Assembly: GCA_903873915.1 (NCBI GenBank)
Contig: CAIQQH010000009.1
Coordinates: forward strand, 1-52,430
Direction: 5' to 3'
DNA from: an uncultured Flavobacteriia bacterium
GTDB taxonomy: Bacteria > Bacteroidota > Bacteroidia > Flavobacteriales_D > Crocinitomicaceae
Length of the DNA: 52,430 nt
The position numbers and the translations under genes were made by a program. This document shows positions 9,598 to 18,430 of the stretch, one piece after another. Each line of letters begins with the position of its first letter. Within the stretch, counting starts at the first letter, position 1. The notes beneath the pieces are model-generated. The model was not told the DNA's origin. It ran no database searches and was given only the letters and a program-made list of their open reading frames with translations.

Positions 9598-10772
9598 TAG
9601 AGTACCTAAAATACCTCAAAGGCGACCGCGTGATTTGGATAATTACGCTGCTGATGCTCTCCTTCTCGTTGGTGAGTGTCTATAGTTTTGTGCCCATTCT
9701 CGTGAAAATTGAAGGAGGCACACCGTTTAAATACCTTTTTAAGCATTTTTTATATGTGGTCATCGGTTTCGTCATCATGTTTGTGATTCATCGTCGCGAT
9801 CCAAAATATATCGCTCAGCTGTCTAAGTTTGCATTTTACTTGGCCATAGCGCTGATGATTTTTACGTTGCTTTTCCCAACTAAGGTGAACGGCGCAGGAC
9901 GATGGATAAAGATTCCATTCGTGGGCTTGACCTTTCAATCATCCGATTTTGCGAAGTTGGCTCTGTTGATTTATCTTTCTCGTATGTTGGTTAAAAAACA
10001 AGAGCTCCTCCACAAATGGCGAGGCGGATTTTGGCCTGTATTGTTGCCGGTGATAGGCATTTGTGGATTGATCTTGAAAGATAATTTCTCAACGGCTGCC
10101 ATTGTGTTTGTGATTTCGTTAACGGTGATGTTTATCGGAAAAGTACCATTGACGAAATTGTTTACAGTTGTTGGAGGGTTTATCGCAGCGGGATTTCTTT
10201 TGGTGATGTTGCACTTGGCTGCGCCCGACCTAGGTATTCTTCCGCGCTTCGATACTTGGAAAAATAGGGTGCTCAATAAAATGGAAAACGATACCGATGT
10301 TTTAGCAAATGCGCAGTCTCTGAATGCTGAACTTGCCATCTATCATGGCAGTATCTTTGGTCAAGGTGTGGGCGATGGTAAATTAAAGGAGTACCTGCCT
10401 GAGGCCTATGCCGATTTCTATTATGCAAGTTTTGTTGAAGAATTTGGATCCATTTCTGCGATATTCTTGGTGTTGCTTTATTTGATTTTACTCTACCGAA
10501 TTATTCGAATAGCACTGAAAACAGACCGACTCTTCGAGACCTATGCCTGTATTTCCATAGGAGTCTTACTTCTCACTCAAGCATCGGTAAATATGCTCGT
10601 TTGTACGGGTATTTTTCCAGTTACTGGCCAAAACATGCCGCTACTTGCCATGGGTGGCTCGGCACTCATCATGACCTGTGTTGCCATAGGTATCGTTCAG
10701 AGCATCGCTAGTCGTTTGGACATGGAAACAGAAAATGAAACAAAGTCTGAAAATAATCTCTCGGCAGCATGA
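9594..10772 (+). CDS. ftsW: Peptidoglycan glycosyltransferase FtsW (SEDS family)
   Basis: FtsW polymerises lipid II into glycan strands at the septum together with the PBP encoded by ftsI. The 392-residue protein has about ten membrane helices. SEDS hallmarks are visible: GAGRWIKIPFVGLTFQSSDFAKLALLIYLSR, the long periplasmic loop with QSLNAELAIYHGSIFGQGVGDG and LPEAYADFYYASFVEEFG, and the late TGIFPVTGQNMPLLAMGGSA. Placement between murD and murG is the classic dcw order and favours FtsW over RodA. It overlaps the preceding gene and murG by 4 bases each. Confidence 0.95.
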   Translation: MIEYLKYLKGDRVIWIITLLMLSFSLVSVYSFVPILVKIEGGTPFKYLFKHFLYVVIGFVIMFVIHRRDPKYIAQLSKFAFYLAIALMIFTLLFPTKVNGAGRWIKIPFVGLTFQSSDFAKLALLIYLSRMLVKKQELLHKWRGGFWPVLLPVIGICGLILKDNFSTAAIVFVISLTVMFIGKVPLTKLFTVVGGFIAAGFLLVMLHLAAPDLGILPRFDTWKNRVLNKMENDTDVLANAQSLNAELAIYHGSIFGQGVGDGKLKEYLPEAYADFYYASFVEEFGSISAIFLVLLYLILLYRIIRIALKTDRLFETYACISIGVLLLTQASVNMLVCTGIFPVTGQNMPLLAMGGSALIMTCVAIGIVQSIASRLDMETENETKSENNLSAA

Positions 10773-11875
10773 GTGTGAATCGAGTGGTGATCTCAGGTGG
10801 CGGCACAGGTGGACATATATTTCCTGCCGTGGCCATCGCAGATGAAATAAAAAGACGTAATCCCAATGCGGAGATACTTTTCGTTGGTGCATTGGGCAAA
10901 ATGGAAATGGAGAAGGTGCCTGCTGCAGGGTATAAAATTATTGGACTTCCGATCGCTGGGTTTCAACGTAAATTGACATTTTCAAATTTTCTTCTTCCCT
11001 TTAAAATTCTTGGCAGTCTGTTAAAGGCACGCAAGCTCCTAAAATCATTTAAACCAGAAGTGGTTATTGGTGTTGGGGGATACGCGAGTGGACCAACCTT
11101 GCAGGCAGCAACGTATTTGAAAATTCCAACACTGATTCAAGAGCAAAATGGTTTTCCGGGAAAAACCAATAAACTGCTCGCAAAATCAGTGAACTCGATC
11201 TGTACAGCCTACGATGGACTTGAACGATTTTTTCCAAAAGAAAAAATCTTGTTGACGGGAAACCCCGTACGAAAAGAAATGGTAGAGATTGCCAACAAAC
11301 GCGAGGAAGCCTGCGAATTTTATGGCATGGATTCTACCAAACCAATTGTGCTCATCATAGGAGGCAGTCTTGGCGCACGGACATTAAACCGGTCCGTTGT
11401 TCATGCCTACGAAGAATTGAGAAATTCTGGCATTCAGGTGCTCTGGCAATCGGGTAAATTGTACTACAGTGACTTGAAAAATGAACTGACGCAAGGCGCC
11501 GCAGAGAATATTCATCTCGTTGAGTTTATCGAGCGCATGGACTTTGCCTATGCGATGGCCGACATTATTGTATCGCGCGCAGGTGCAATTTCTGTTTCAG
11601 AGTTATGCATCATCGGTAAGCCCGTGATCTTGGTGCCTTCGCCAAATGTAGCTGAAGACCATCAAACAAAAAACGCGATGGCGCTGGTTGAAAAAAACGC
11701 AGCAATCTTGGTCAAAGATATCGATGCACCGTCTCAGTTAATAACCAATACATTGCAACTTTTGAAGGATAAGGATCAATGTGATTCTTTATCAAAAGCT
11801 ATACATTCCCTTGGAAAACCAAACGCAACCGGCGCAATCGTCGATGAAGTTGAACGCATTTTAAGCATGAAATGA
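10769..11875 (+). CDS. murG: UDP-N-acetylglucosamine--N-acetylmuramyl-(pentapeptide) pyrophosphoryl-undecaprenol N-acetylglucosamine transferase
   Basis: MurG adds GlcNAc to lipid I to make lipid II on the inner face of the membrane. The 368-residue protein is a GT-B fold enzyme. The N-terminal glycine loop GGGTGGHIFPA is at residues 10-20, GVGGYASGP follows, and the C-terminal nucleotide-binding part holds LIIGGSLGA, the VEFIERMDFAYAMADIIVSRAGA helix and PSPNVAEDHQTKNA. Length is typical. It overlaps ftsW and murC by 4 bases each. Confidence 0.97.
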   Translation: MSVNRVVISGGGTGGHIFPAVAIADEIKRRNPNAEILFVGALGKMEMEKVPAAGYKIIGLPIAGFQRKLTFSNFLLPFKILGSLLKARKLLKSFKPEVVIGVGGYASGPTLQAATYLKIPTLIQEQNGFPGKTNKLLAKSVNSICTAYDGLERFFPKEKILLTGNPVRKEMVEIANKREEACEFYGMDSTKPIVLIIGGSLGARTLNRSVVHAYEELRNSGIQVLWQSGKLYYSDLKNELTQGAAENIHLVEFIERMDFAYAMADIIVSRAGAISVSELCIIGKPVILVPSPNVAEDHQTKNAMALVEKNAAILVKDIDAPSQLITNTLQLLKDKDQCDSLSKAIHSLGKPNATGAIVDEVERILSMK

Positions 11876-13245
11876 AGTCCATTGTAAATCCCATCGAAGT
11901 GTTTAAACGTGCGTACTTTATTGGCATCGGTGGGATTGGAATGTCCGCACTTGCGCGCTATTTTAAGCGACAAGGATGGGAAGTTTCAGGATACGATAAA
12001 ACACCATCTTCACTGACCGATGCGCTTCAAGAGGAAGGTATTGCTGTTCATTTTTCTGATGTAGGCGATGACATACAAGCTGCGTTTAAGTCCAAGGCAG
12101 ATACATTGGTCATTTATACTCCCGCCATCAAGAAATTGGGGGAATTGTCTTATTTTAAGAATGAAGGATTTCAGGTTCACAAGCGATCAGAAGTTCTTGG
12201 AATGCTCACTCGCTCATCGCTTGGATTGGGTGTAGCGGGCACGCACGGAAAAACAACAACGAGCGCCTTATTGGCTTACATATTGGATTCATCAGAGTTG
12301 AAATGCTCTGCCTTTCTCGGTGGAATAGCGACAAATTTCGACTCCAATTTGGTCATCAGCACCACGAGCAAATACACCGTCGTGGAAGCAGATGAATTTG
12401 ACCGATCATTTCTCGCTTTGAGTCCATTTGCTTCGATCATTACCTCTGTCGACCCTGACCATTTGGACATTTATGGAGATGTCGATTATTTTAAACAAGG
12501 GTTTCAGAGTTACGCAGAATTGATTCATCTTGAGGGATTTGTCATCATGAAGGAGGGCCTGCCCTTGGAACCAAAAGCGAGAATCATAAGCTATGCCGTG
12601 GCATCTGAAACGGCTGATGTTTCCGTTGAACAGATGCACTTTGAAAATGGCTACTTCACTTTTGATGTGCGTATTCGTGAAGAAAATTGGAAAGGAGTGC
12701 AGTTGGGCATTCCAGGTATACACAATGCAGAAAACGCCGCAGCATGCATCGCGATGTGCTTGGAATTGGGAGTAAAAGAAACTCTTATTCGTGAAGCGTT
12801 GAAGACATTTAAAGGGGTAAAAAGAAGATTTGAATACCACATTCGAAAAGAAAATCTGGTGTATATTGACGACTACGCTCACCACCCGACAGAACTTCAT
12901 TCTTTCCTTAGTTCCGTGCGCTTGATGTATCCTGGTAAACGCGTAATTGGCGCATTTCAACCGCATCTTTTTACACGAACGCGCGACTTCTTTGAGGGGT
13001 TTGCACATGAACTTTCCGCACTGGATGAACTTGTCCTCTTGCCCATTTATCCAGCGAGAGAACAGCCCATTGAAGGGGTAAGTAGTGAACATCTATTGGC
13101 AGCGATAAAGGCACCAAAAAAACAGGTTTTAGCTGCTGAAGAAGCACTCCATTATTTGTCGTTGCAAAATGATTGTGTGATTCTAACTATCGGTGCAGGA
13201 GACATTGATCGAATCGTTGAACCATTAACAAAGGCATTGTCATGA
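11872..13245 (+). CDS. murC: UDP-N-acetylmuramate--L-alanine ligase
   Basis: MurC attaches L-alanine to UDP-MurNAc, the first step of stem peptide assembly. The 457-residue protein starts with a Rossmann loop (YFIGIGGIGMSALA), carries the ATP loop GTHGKTTTSA from residue 123, and shows VVEADEFDRSF, DPDHLDIYGD, KRRFEY, DDYAHHPTE and FQPHLFTRT. All are standard MurC features. It overlaps murG and ftsQ by 4 bases each, so the cluster is tightly packed here. Confidence 0.97.
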   Translation: MKSIVNPIEVFKRAYFIGIGGIGMSALARYFKRQGWEVSGYDKTPSSLTDALQEEGIAVHFSDVGDDIQAAFKSKADTLVIYTPAIKKLGELSYFKNEGFQVHKRSEVLGMLTRSSLGLGVAGTHGKTTTSALLAYILDSSELKCSAFLGGIATNFDSNLVISTTSKYTVVEADEFDRSFLALSPFASIITSVDPDHLDIYGDVDYFKQGFQSYAELIHLEGFVIMKEGLPLEPKARIISYAVASETADVSVEQMHFENGYFTFDVRIREENWKGVQLGIPGIHNAENAAACIAMCLELGVKETLIREALKTFKGVKRRFEYHIRKENLVYIDDYAHHPTELHSFLSSVRLMYPGKRVIGAFQPHLFTRTRDFFEGFAHELSALDELVLLPIYPAREQPIEGVSSEHLLAAIKAPKKQVLAAEEALHYLSLQNDCVILTIGAGDIDRIVEPLTKALS

Positions 13246-14069
13246 GAATTTGGATAAAACGAATCGTTTGGGTATTGTTTTTTGTGGGTGTCATTGTGCT
13301 TGTGGTGCGTTCGTGCAATGTGCACAGTACGCGCTCGATGGACAAGCCAAAAATTGTTATTCACGTCAAAGGTGAGGATGCATTTTTGACCGAAGATGAG
13401 TTGTATGAGCGCTTGAAACGAAAAGGGCTAATCTATGAAGGTCAAACACATAAAACCTTGAAAACGTCTGTCATTGAGCGCTATATTTCTGCCATGTCAG
13501 AGATCAAGGATGTTCGGGTGTTTACGCGCATCGGAAGTTCATGGACGATAGAAGTTACCGTGAGAAAGCCAATCGCAAGAATCTACAATCAATACCATGA
13601 AACATTTTACTTGGATGAGGATGGAATTGTAGTACAAACATCGGGTTTACATACTGCGCGGGTGGTTGTTGTAACTGGTTTGATTCCAGATAGAATAACA
13701 TCCATCTCCGTAAAAGAAATTATTAACAACGATTCCTTGAAAAGTATTCGAAAGCTTGATGATGTGTATCGAATTTCGAATTATGTTTGCAATGATCCCG
13801 AATTGCAAGCGCTTATTGGACAAATTCACTTGAAAAAGAATGGTGATTTCGTTCTAATTCCACTTGTTGGTGATCAACTCATCGTATTTGGTTCTGCGTT
13901 TTCAGACCGGGAAGTGAGGGATAAATTTGAAAAATTAAAGATTTTTTATACGAAGGGCTTGCCATACGAAGGCTGGGAGAAATACTCAGAAATTAATTTG
14001 AAGTATGGTGGTCAAATCGTTGGCAAGATCAAAGAAGGATACAAGAACGGTAACGAAGAAAACGAATAA
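13242..14069 (+). CDS. ftsQ: Cell division protein FtsQ
   Basis: A 275-residue bitopic protein. A short basic N-terminus leads to one membrane helix (about residues 5-23, VWVLFFVGVIVLVVRSC), then a periplasmic region with a POTRA-like part (about 33-110, including VRVFTRIGSSWTIEVTVRKP) and the beta domain with FYLDEDGIVVQTS. Sequence identity in FtsQ is always low. Topology, size and the place between murC and ftsA support the call. FtsQ bridges FtsL/FtsB and early divisome proteins. It overlaps murC by 4 bases. Confidence 0.9.
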   Translation: MRIWIKRIVWVLFFVGVIVLVVRSCNVHSTRSMDKPKIVIHVKGEDAFLTEDELYERLKRKGLIYEGQTHKTLKTSVIERYISAMSEIKDVRVFTRIGSSWTIEVTVRKPIARIYNQYHETFYLDEDGIVVQTSGLHTARVVVVTGLIPDRITSISVKEIINNDSLKSIRKLDDVYRISNYVCNDPELQALIGQIHLKKNGDFVLIPLVGDQLIVFGSAFSDREVRDKFEKLKIFYTKGLPYEGWEKYSEINLKYGGQIVGKIKEGYKNGNEENE

Positions 14070-14080
14070 ATAATAGATCA

Positions 14081-15361
14081 ATGGTTATTGTAGGATTGGA
14101 TATAGGAACGACGAAAATTGCATGTTTCGTTGGGAGGAGGAATGAGCATGGCAAAATTGAGATTTTGTCAATGGGGAAGAGCGAGTCCTTAGGGGTAATG
14201 CGTGGGATTGTAGCGAATATCGATAAAACAATTCAATCCATTCAAGCAGCAGTCAATGAGACACAGGGTCGTGTCGATGGGTCCTTGGTGATTCGTTCAG
14301 TGAACGTAGGCATCGCAGGTCAACACATCAAAAGCTTGCAGCACCGTGGAATTCATACACGCAAGCAAATTGACAGTGAAATTTCCCAGAAGGATGTTGA
14401 CGTGTTGATTGAGGACATGTACAAATTGGTGATGCAGCCTGGTGAAGAAATCATTACCGTATTGCCGCAGGAATATATCGTAGACAACGAGCAAGGAATT
14501 AAGGATCCAATTGGAATGTCAGGTCGTCGGCTTGAGGCCAATTTCCACATTATTACAGGGCATGTAGGTGCCGTGTTGAATATCCACAAATGTGTGGAGC
14601 GTTCTGGTTTAGAGGTCAAAGAAATTATCCTTGAACCCATTGCCTCTGCAGATGCGGTGCTTTCTGAAGAAGAAAAAGAAGCAGGTGTCGTATTGGTGGA
14701 CATAGGCGGTGGAACCACAGATGTAGCCATTTTCCATGAGGGAATTATCCGGCATACTGCCGTGATCCCATTTGGTGGAAATGTCATCACAGACGACATC
14801 AAGGAGGGATGCACCATCATGCGTCGCCAAGCTGAATCCTTGAAAGTAAAATTTGGATCTGCTTTGGCTTCACAGAGCCAAGAAAATGAAGTGGTTTGTA
14901 TTCCAGGTTTGAAGGGTAGAGATCCAAAGGAAATTACAGTGAAGAATTTGGCGAGCATCATTCAAGCGCGCATGGAGGAGATCATTGAAATGGTTCAAAT
15001 CGAAATCGTGAATAGCGGCTATTCGAAGAAGCTAATCGCTGGAATAGTAGTAACTGGTGGTGGGTCGCAATTGAAGCACATTACGCAATTGTTTGAATAC
15101 ATGAGCGGAATGGATACACGCATCGGTTATCCAACAGAACACTTAGCAAATACCAACCACATTGAAAATTTGACGAGCCCAATGTTTGCTACAGGTATCG
15201 GTCTTGTGTTGAAAGGATTTGAGAAGTTGGATGCACAAACCGAACAGCCGGAAGTGGCAAGCCCCGGTCAAGTGAAAGGCCATTCAACGAAAACGCGTGG
15301 ATCATTTTTCGATGAATTGATCAAACGAGGACAGAAGTTCTTTTCAGATAGTGAAGATTAA
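14081..15361 (+). CDS. ftsA: Cell division protein FtsA
   Basis: FtsA is the actin-like protein that tethers FtsZ filaments to the membrane and recruits later divisome proteins. The 426-residue product has the phosphate-1 loop VGLDIGTTKIACFVG at the N-terminus, the phosphate-2 loop VVLVDIGGGTTDVAIF, and the adenosine motif GIVVTGGGSQLKHI. The last residues, FFDELIKRGQKFFSD, can form an amphipathic helix, as in the FtsA membrane-targeting tail. It starts 11 bases after ftsQ, with ftsZ 24 bases downstream. Confidence 0.97.
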   Translation: MVIVGLDIGTTKIACFVGRRNEHGKIEILSMGKSESLGVMRGIVANIDKTIQSIQAAVNETQGRVDGSLVIRSVNVGIAGQHIKSLQHRGIHTRKQIDSEISQKDVDVLIEDMYKLVMQPGEEIITVLPQEYIVDNEQGIKDPIGMSGRRLEANFHIITGHVGAVLNIHKCVERSGLEVKEIILEPIASADAVLSEEEKEAGVVLVDIGGGTTDVAIFHEGIIRHTAVIPFGGNVITDDIKEGCTIMRRQAESLKVKFGSALASQSQENEVVCIPGLKGRDPKEITVKNLASIIQARMEEIIEMVQIEIVNSGYSKKLIAGIVVTGGGSQLKHITQLFEYMSGMDTRIGYPTEHLANTNHIENLTSPMFATGIGLVLKGFEKLDAQTEQPEVASPGQVKGHSTKTRGSFFDELIKRGQKFFSDSED

Positions 15362-15385
15362 TAACAACAATACAATATAGAAATT

Positions 15386-16990
15386 ATGGAATTCGATTTA
15401 CCAAAAGAGACAAGTTCAATCATTAAAGTGATTGGTGTAGGTGGCGGCGGAAGCAACGCGGTAAACCACATGTACAACCAAGGAATCATTGGTGTAGATT
15501 TTATCGTGTGTAACACAGACCGTCAGGCATTGGATATCTCTCCGGTTCCATTGAAAATTCAACTCGGACCCTCATTGACAGAAGGACGTGGTGCTGGATC
15601 TTTGCCAGAAATTGGTAAAAATGCAGCCATCGAAAACATCGATGAAATTCGTGAATTGCTAGGCAAGAATACGAAAATGGTCTTCATCACCGCTGGAATG
15701 GGTGGTGGAACAGGTACAGGTGCTGCTCCAGTGATTGCTGAGGTAGCAAGAGAAATGAACATCCTTACCGTGGGAATCGTAACTGTACCATTCAACTTTG
15801 AAGGAAGAAAACGCCGTCAACAAGCTGAAGAAGGATTGGAAAGTATGCGTCAAAATGTAGATACACTTTTAGTGATCAACAATGAGCGCCTTCGTGAAAT
15901 CACAGGTAACTTGACGATTTCTAATGCGTTCTCGCAAGCAGATGACGTGCTTACAATTGCAGCGAAAGGGATTGCAGAGGTGATTTCTGTTACAGGCTCT
16001 ATGAATGTGGACTTTAACGATGTGAACACGGTTATGCGCAACAGCGGACGCGCCATCATGGGTAGCGCTTCAGCAGAAGGTGAAAATCGCGCTGTAAATG
16101 CAGTGCAACAAGCCTTGGCTTCACCATTATTGAATGACAACGACATTAGCGGTGCACAGTATGTCTTATTGAACATCACGTATGGCAATAAAGAAGTCTT
16201 GATGGATGAAATCACAGAGATCACCGATTTTATCCAAGACGAAGCTGGTTCAACTGCCGATGTGATTTGGGGACATGGATTTGATCCATCTCTAGGAGAT
16301 AAATTAAGCGTTACATTGATTGCCACTGGTTTCAAGTCAAATCACCCAATCTCGGGTTTTGAGAAAGCTCCGGAGAGAACAGTAGTTACACTCGACCTGG
16401 AGCAGAAAAATGAAATCAAAGAACAACTTTCTTCGCCAACGCAATCTACACCATTCATCAATGCAGTAGAAGTAAAGGCGCCAATCGAAGAGCCGTTCAT
16501 GAAATCTGAACCGAAACAAGATTCGGTGCAAGATGAATCGATTGCCTCTGTTAGCCCAAGCATAGAACTTCCTATTTCAAAAATAGAAGAAGCTCCTGTT
16601 GAAAAACAAGAGTCCTTGGAATTGAGTTGGCAGATTCAAGATGTTCAATCTGAACAAAAGAAGGATTCCGTAATCGTTCACCATTTGGAAGACGATAGCC
16701 AAGTAAAAATGGAATTGGAGAATCAATCAACACGAGCCGTCCTTTCTCCGGAAGAACAACAGCGTAAAACACAAGAGCGCATGTCACGCATTCAAGACTT
16801 GACCATTAAATTAAAAAAGTCTGAAGGCATTGCTGAATTCGAAAATGAACCAGCCTATGTGCGTCGCAATATTCAGTTGGACAATTCTAAACCAAGCACT
16901 GAAGAAACATTTAGCCGCTTTGGATTGGCTGAGGAAGACAACAAAGGTGTCTTGAGAAGCAATAATTTCTTACATGATAATGTGGACTGA
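15386..16990 (+). CDS. ftsZ: Cell division protein FtsZ
   Basis: FtsZ is the tubulin-like GTPase that forms the Z ring. The GTP-binding domain has [13 protein letters not shown], the tubulin signature GGGTGTG at residues 106-112, and NNERLREI and NFEGRKRR nearby. At 534 residues it is well above the roughly 380 of E. coli. The surplus is a long acidic, Glu-, Ser- and Gln-rich linker from about residue 330, followed by a conserved-looking PAYVRRNI peptide near residue 490 and about 40 further residues. Bacteroidetes FtsZ proteins often have such tails. The PAYVRRNI stretch probably corresponds to the conserved C-terminal peptide that binds FtsA. Confidence 0.97.
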   Translation: MEFDLPKETSSIIKVIGVGGGGSNAVNHMYNQGIIGVDFIVCNTDRQALDISPVPLKIQLGPSLTEGRGAGSLPEIGKNAAIENIDEIRELLGKNTKMVFITAGMGGGTGTGAAPVIAEVAREMNILTVGIVTVPFNFEGRKRRQQAEEGLESMRQNVDTLLVINNERLREITGNLTISNAFSQADDVLTIAAKGIAEVISVTGSMNVDFNDVNTVMRNSGRAIMGSASAEGENRAVNAVQQALASPLLNDNDISGAQYVLLNITYGNKEVLMDEITEITDFIQDEAGSTADVIWGHGFDPSLGDKLSVTLIATGFKSNHPISGFEKAPERTVVTLDLEQKNEIKEQLSSPTQSTPFINAVEVKAPIEEPFMKSEPKQDSVQDESIASVSPSIELPISKIEEAPVEKQESLELSWQIQDVQSEQKKDSVIVHHLEDDSQVKMELENQSTRAVLSPEEQQRKTQERMSRIQDLTIKLKKSEGIAEFENEPAYVRRNIQLDNSKPSTEETFSRFGLAEEDNKGVLRSNNFLHDNVD

Positions 16991-17433
16991 TGAGCTTTAC
17001 AGAACGCATAAATGGTGACATAAAATCGGCAATGCTTGCTAGGGAAAAAGAACGCCTTGCCGTATTGCGTGACATCAAGTCAAAGCTATTGTTGGAAGCA
17101 ACATCAGGTTCAGGCGAAGCCTCTGAAGAAGTCGCACTAAAAATCTGCATGAAGTTGCACAAACAGCGCTTGGAAACGTACGAATTGTATACCGCCCAAG
17201 GTCGTCAAGATTTAGCGGATGAAGAATTGTTTCAAGCAAAAGTAATCGAAGAATACCTGCCTAAAATGATGTCGGAGGAAGAGATCCGCGCGGAAGTTTC
17301 CGCAGCAATCGCTCAAACTGGCGCCACAGGTCCCCAAGAAATGGGGAAGGTCATGGGGGTTTTAACGGGTAAATTGGCGGGTAAAGCCGATGGTAAACTC
17401 ATCGCAACTCTTGTGAAAGAAGCACTTTCTTAA
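16990..17433 (+). CDS. GatB/YqeY domain-containing protein
   Basis: A 147-residue helical protein of the YqeY family, related to the C-terminal domain of the amidotransferase subunit GatB. Family features are [33 protein letters not shown] at the start, the middle YLPKMMSEEEI, and MGKVMGVLTGKLAGKADGKLI near the end. The molecular role is not established; a link to tRNA-dependent reactions is inferred from the GatB relationship. Its ATG overlaps the ftsZ TGA. It is the last gene of the operon, followed by an intrinsic terminator. Co-transcription with ftsZ is common in Bacteroidetes. Confidence 0.93.
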   Translation: MSFTERINGDIKSAMLAREKERLAVLRDIKSKLLLEATSGSGEASEEVALKICMKLHKQRLETYELYTAQGRQDLADEELFQAKVIEEYLPKMMSEEEIRAEVSAAIAQTGATGPQEMGKVMGVLTGKLAGKADGKLIATLVKEALS

Positions 17434-17455
17434 TTGAATAGATATTAACCAATAG

Positions 17456-17493
17456 AAGCGTGTTTCATGAAAATGGAACACGCTTGTTTTTTG
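17456..17493 (+). terminator. Intrinsic terminator of the dcw operon
   Basis: AAGCGTGTT (17456-17464) pairs perfectly with AACACGCTT (17477-17485), with a 12-base loop that can extend the stem slightly. A GTTTTTTG tail follows directly. It lies 23 bases after the yqeY-like stop. The same T tract overlaps the start of the mtnB promoter. Confidence 0.9.
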
Positions 17494-17512
17494 TAAATAG
17501 ATGATACTTTTG
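17484..17512 (+). promoter_or_regulatory. Promoter of mtnB
   Basis: TTG (17484-17486), 18 bases, then TACTTTTG (17505-17512) matches the Bacteroidetes -33/-7 pattern. The element ends 4 bases before the mtnB ATG, so the mRNA probably has almost no leader. It overlaps the preceding terminator. Confidence 0.7.
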
Positions 17513-17516
17513 TAGC

Positions 17517-18116
17517 ATGAAGGTCACAGCATTTAAAGAAGAATTGGCACAAACCATTCGCACATTACACCTCAAAGGGTGGTCACCTGCGACATCAACA
17601 AATTATTCCTTCCGAGAGGATGAAGGTCAAATTTGGGTCTCGCGCTCAGGGGTGGACAAATCCAATTTCTTATCGACGGATTTTATTACTGTAGATCAGG
17701 ATGGGAATGCGACTGGGGGATATGTTGGAGTCAAACCGTCCGCAGAAACCTTAATCCATTGCGTCATCTATGCGCTCTTCCCCGAAACAAAAGTGATCTT
17801 GCACAGCCATGGCGTTTATCCAATTGTCGCAACAGCGACATCTGATTCTGCCATTGCATTCGAAGGATATGAAGTACAGAAAGGTTTCGCAGGACAAACA
17901 ACACATGAGGGAAGGGTTGAAATTCCAGTATTTGAGAATACCCAAGACATGATCGAATTCGCTGACACCTTACGTAAAAATGCTTCACGCTTCGACTGCC
18001 ATTCATTCATCATGCGAAAACACGGGACCTATGTCTGGGGAACAAGTCTTTTAGAGGCCAAACGCCACCTAGAGACTTTGGATTATTTGTGTCAGTGTGA
18101 CTATATGTTGAAATAG
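17517..18116 (+). CDS. mtnB: Methylthioribulose-1-phosphate dehydratase
   Basis: MtnB dehydrates methylthioribulose-1-phosphate in the methionine salvage pathway. It is a 199-residue class II aldolase/adducin-fold protein. GWSPATSTNYSFR opens the active site region, Glu77 lies in KPSAETLIH, and the zinc ligands His96 and His98 lie in ILHSHGVYP. The third zinc histidine is probably in IMRKHGTYVWG. Length is typical. It is the first of four salvage genes in order B-D-C-A, with the later genes separated from it by repeats. A promoter ends 4 bases before this ATG, which supports the start. Confidence 0.94.
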   Translation: MKVTAFKEELAQTIRTLHLKGWSPATSTNYSFREDEGQIWVSRSGVDKSNFLSTDFITVDQDGNATGGYVGVKPSAETLIHCVIYALFPETKVILHSHGVYPIVATATSDSAIAFEGYEVQKGFAGQTTHEGRVEIPVFENTQDMIEFADTLRKNASRFDCHSFIMRKHGTYVWGTSLLEAKRHLETLDYLCQCDYMLK

Positions 18117-18120
18117 ATAT

Positions 18121-18185
18121 TAAGACAAGAGACAAGAGACAAGAGACAAAAGACAAAGGACAAAAGACATGATCTTACTTCGGAG
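18121..18185 (+). repeat. Heptamer array GACAARR with edge motif (copy 1 of the mosaic repeat family)
   Basis: From 18125 seven units follow in a strict 7-base period: GACAAGA three times, GACAAAA, GACAAAG, GACAAAA, GACATGA. They run into TCTTACTTCGGA. The array starts 9 bases after the mtnB stop. The same pieces recur at six other places in the window. Confidence 0.85.
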
Positions 18186-18199
18186 TATCGAATCATTTC

Positions 18200-18254
18200 C
18201 CCCGCTAGAGTGCTTGTCCCGCAAGGAACGATGCGGGAGGGATCAAGGGGGAGG
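18200..18254. repeat. C-rich/G-rich intergenic hairpin repeat
   Basis: CCCCCGC at the left pairs with GGGGG at the right. Inside, TGTCCCGCAAGGAACG and ATGCGGGAGGGAT form a second stem (CCCGC/GCGGG). The inner part is the reverse complement of 45615-45645, and a simpler relative lies at 34875-34903. Confidence 0.7.
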
Positions 18255-18258
18255 ATTG

Positions 18259-18332
18259 TAGATATTAGGATATCAAGATTTTAAGATGTTAAGACAAGAG
18301 ACAAGAGACAAAGGACATGATCTTACTTCGGA
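18259..18332 (+). repeat. Octamer plus heptamer array with edge motif (copy 2)
   Basis: Octamer units of the form ATNTYAAG (ATATTAGG, ATATCAAG, ATTTTAAG, ATGTTAAG) lead into heptamers GACAAGA, GACAAGA, GACAAAG, GACATGA (18293-18320), then TCTTACTTCGGA. The right edge is the same as in copy 1. Confidence 0.85.
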
Positions 18333-18368
18333 TGGTGAAGCAGCCAATTCGTAATTAGTAACTAAAAA

Positions 18369-18412
18369 AGTAACTAGTGGCTTCGAGTATGCTGCGCACC
18401 TCAGCCACCAAA
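18369..18412. repeat. Dispersed hairpin repeat, GTGGCT/AGCCAC stem (copy 1)
   Basis: GTGGCT (18377-18382) pairs with AGCCAC (18403-18408) around a loop holding the palindrome TGCGCA. A second copy on the other strand lies at 45340-45372. The flanks on both sides contain TTAGTAA/TTACGAA-type short repeats. A GTG inside this copy could extend mtnD by 18 residues, but that extension would be coded by the repeat. Confidence 0.75.
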
Positions 18413-18430
18413 TTAGTAATTAAAAGAAAA

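Noticed and set aside
12406-13092. Long minus-strand frames inside dcw genes (for example 228 codons opposite murC)
   Set aside because: They lie opposite well-supported conserved genes, have no family-like sequence and no start context.
18125-18320. CRISPR array
   Set aside because: Units are 7-8 bases and contiguous, with no unique spacers, and no cas genes are present. The 36-bp units at 34621 are also contiguous with no spacers.
18377-18430. An 18-residue N-terminal extension of acireductone dioxygenase from a GTG start
   Set aside because: The extension is coded by a dispersed hairpin repeat, and the family-like N-terminus begins at the ATG at 18431.
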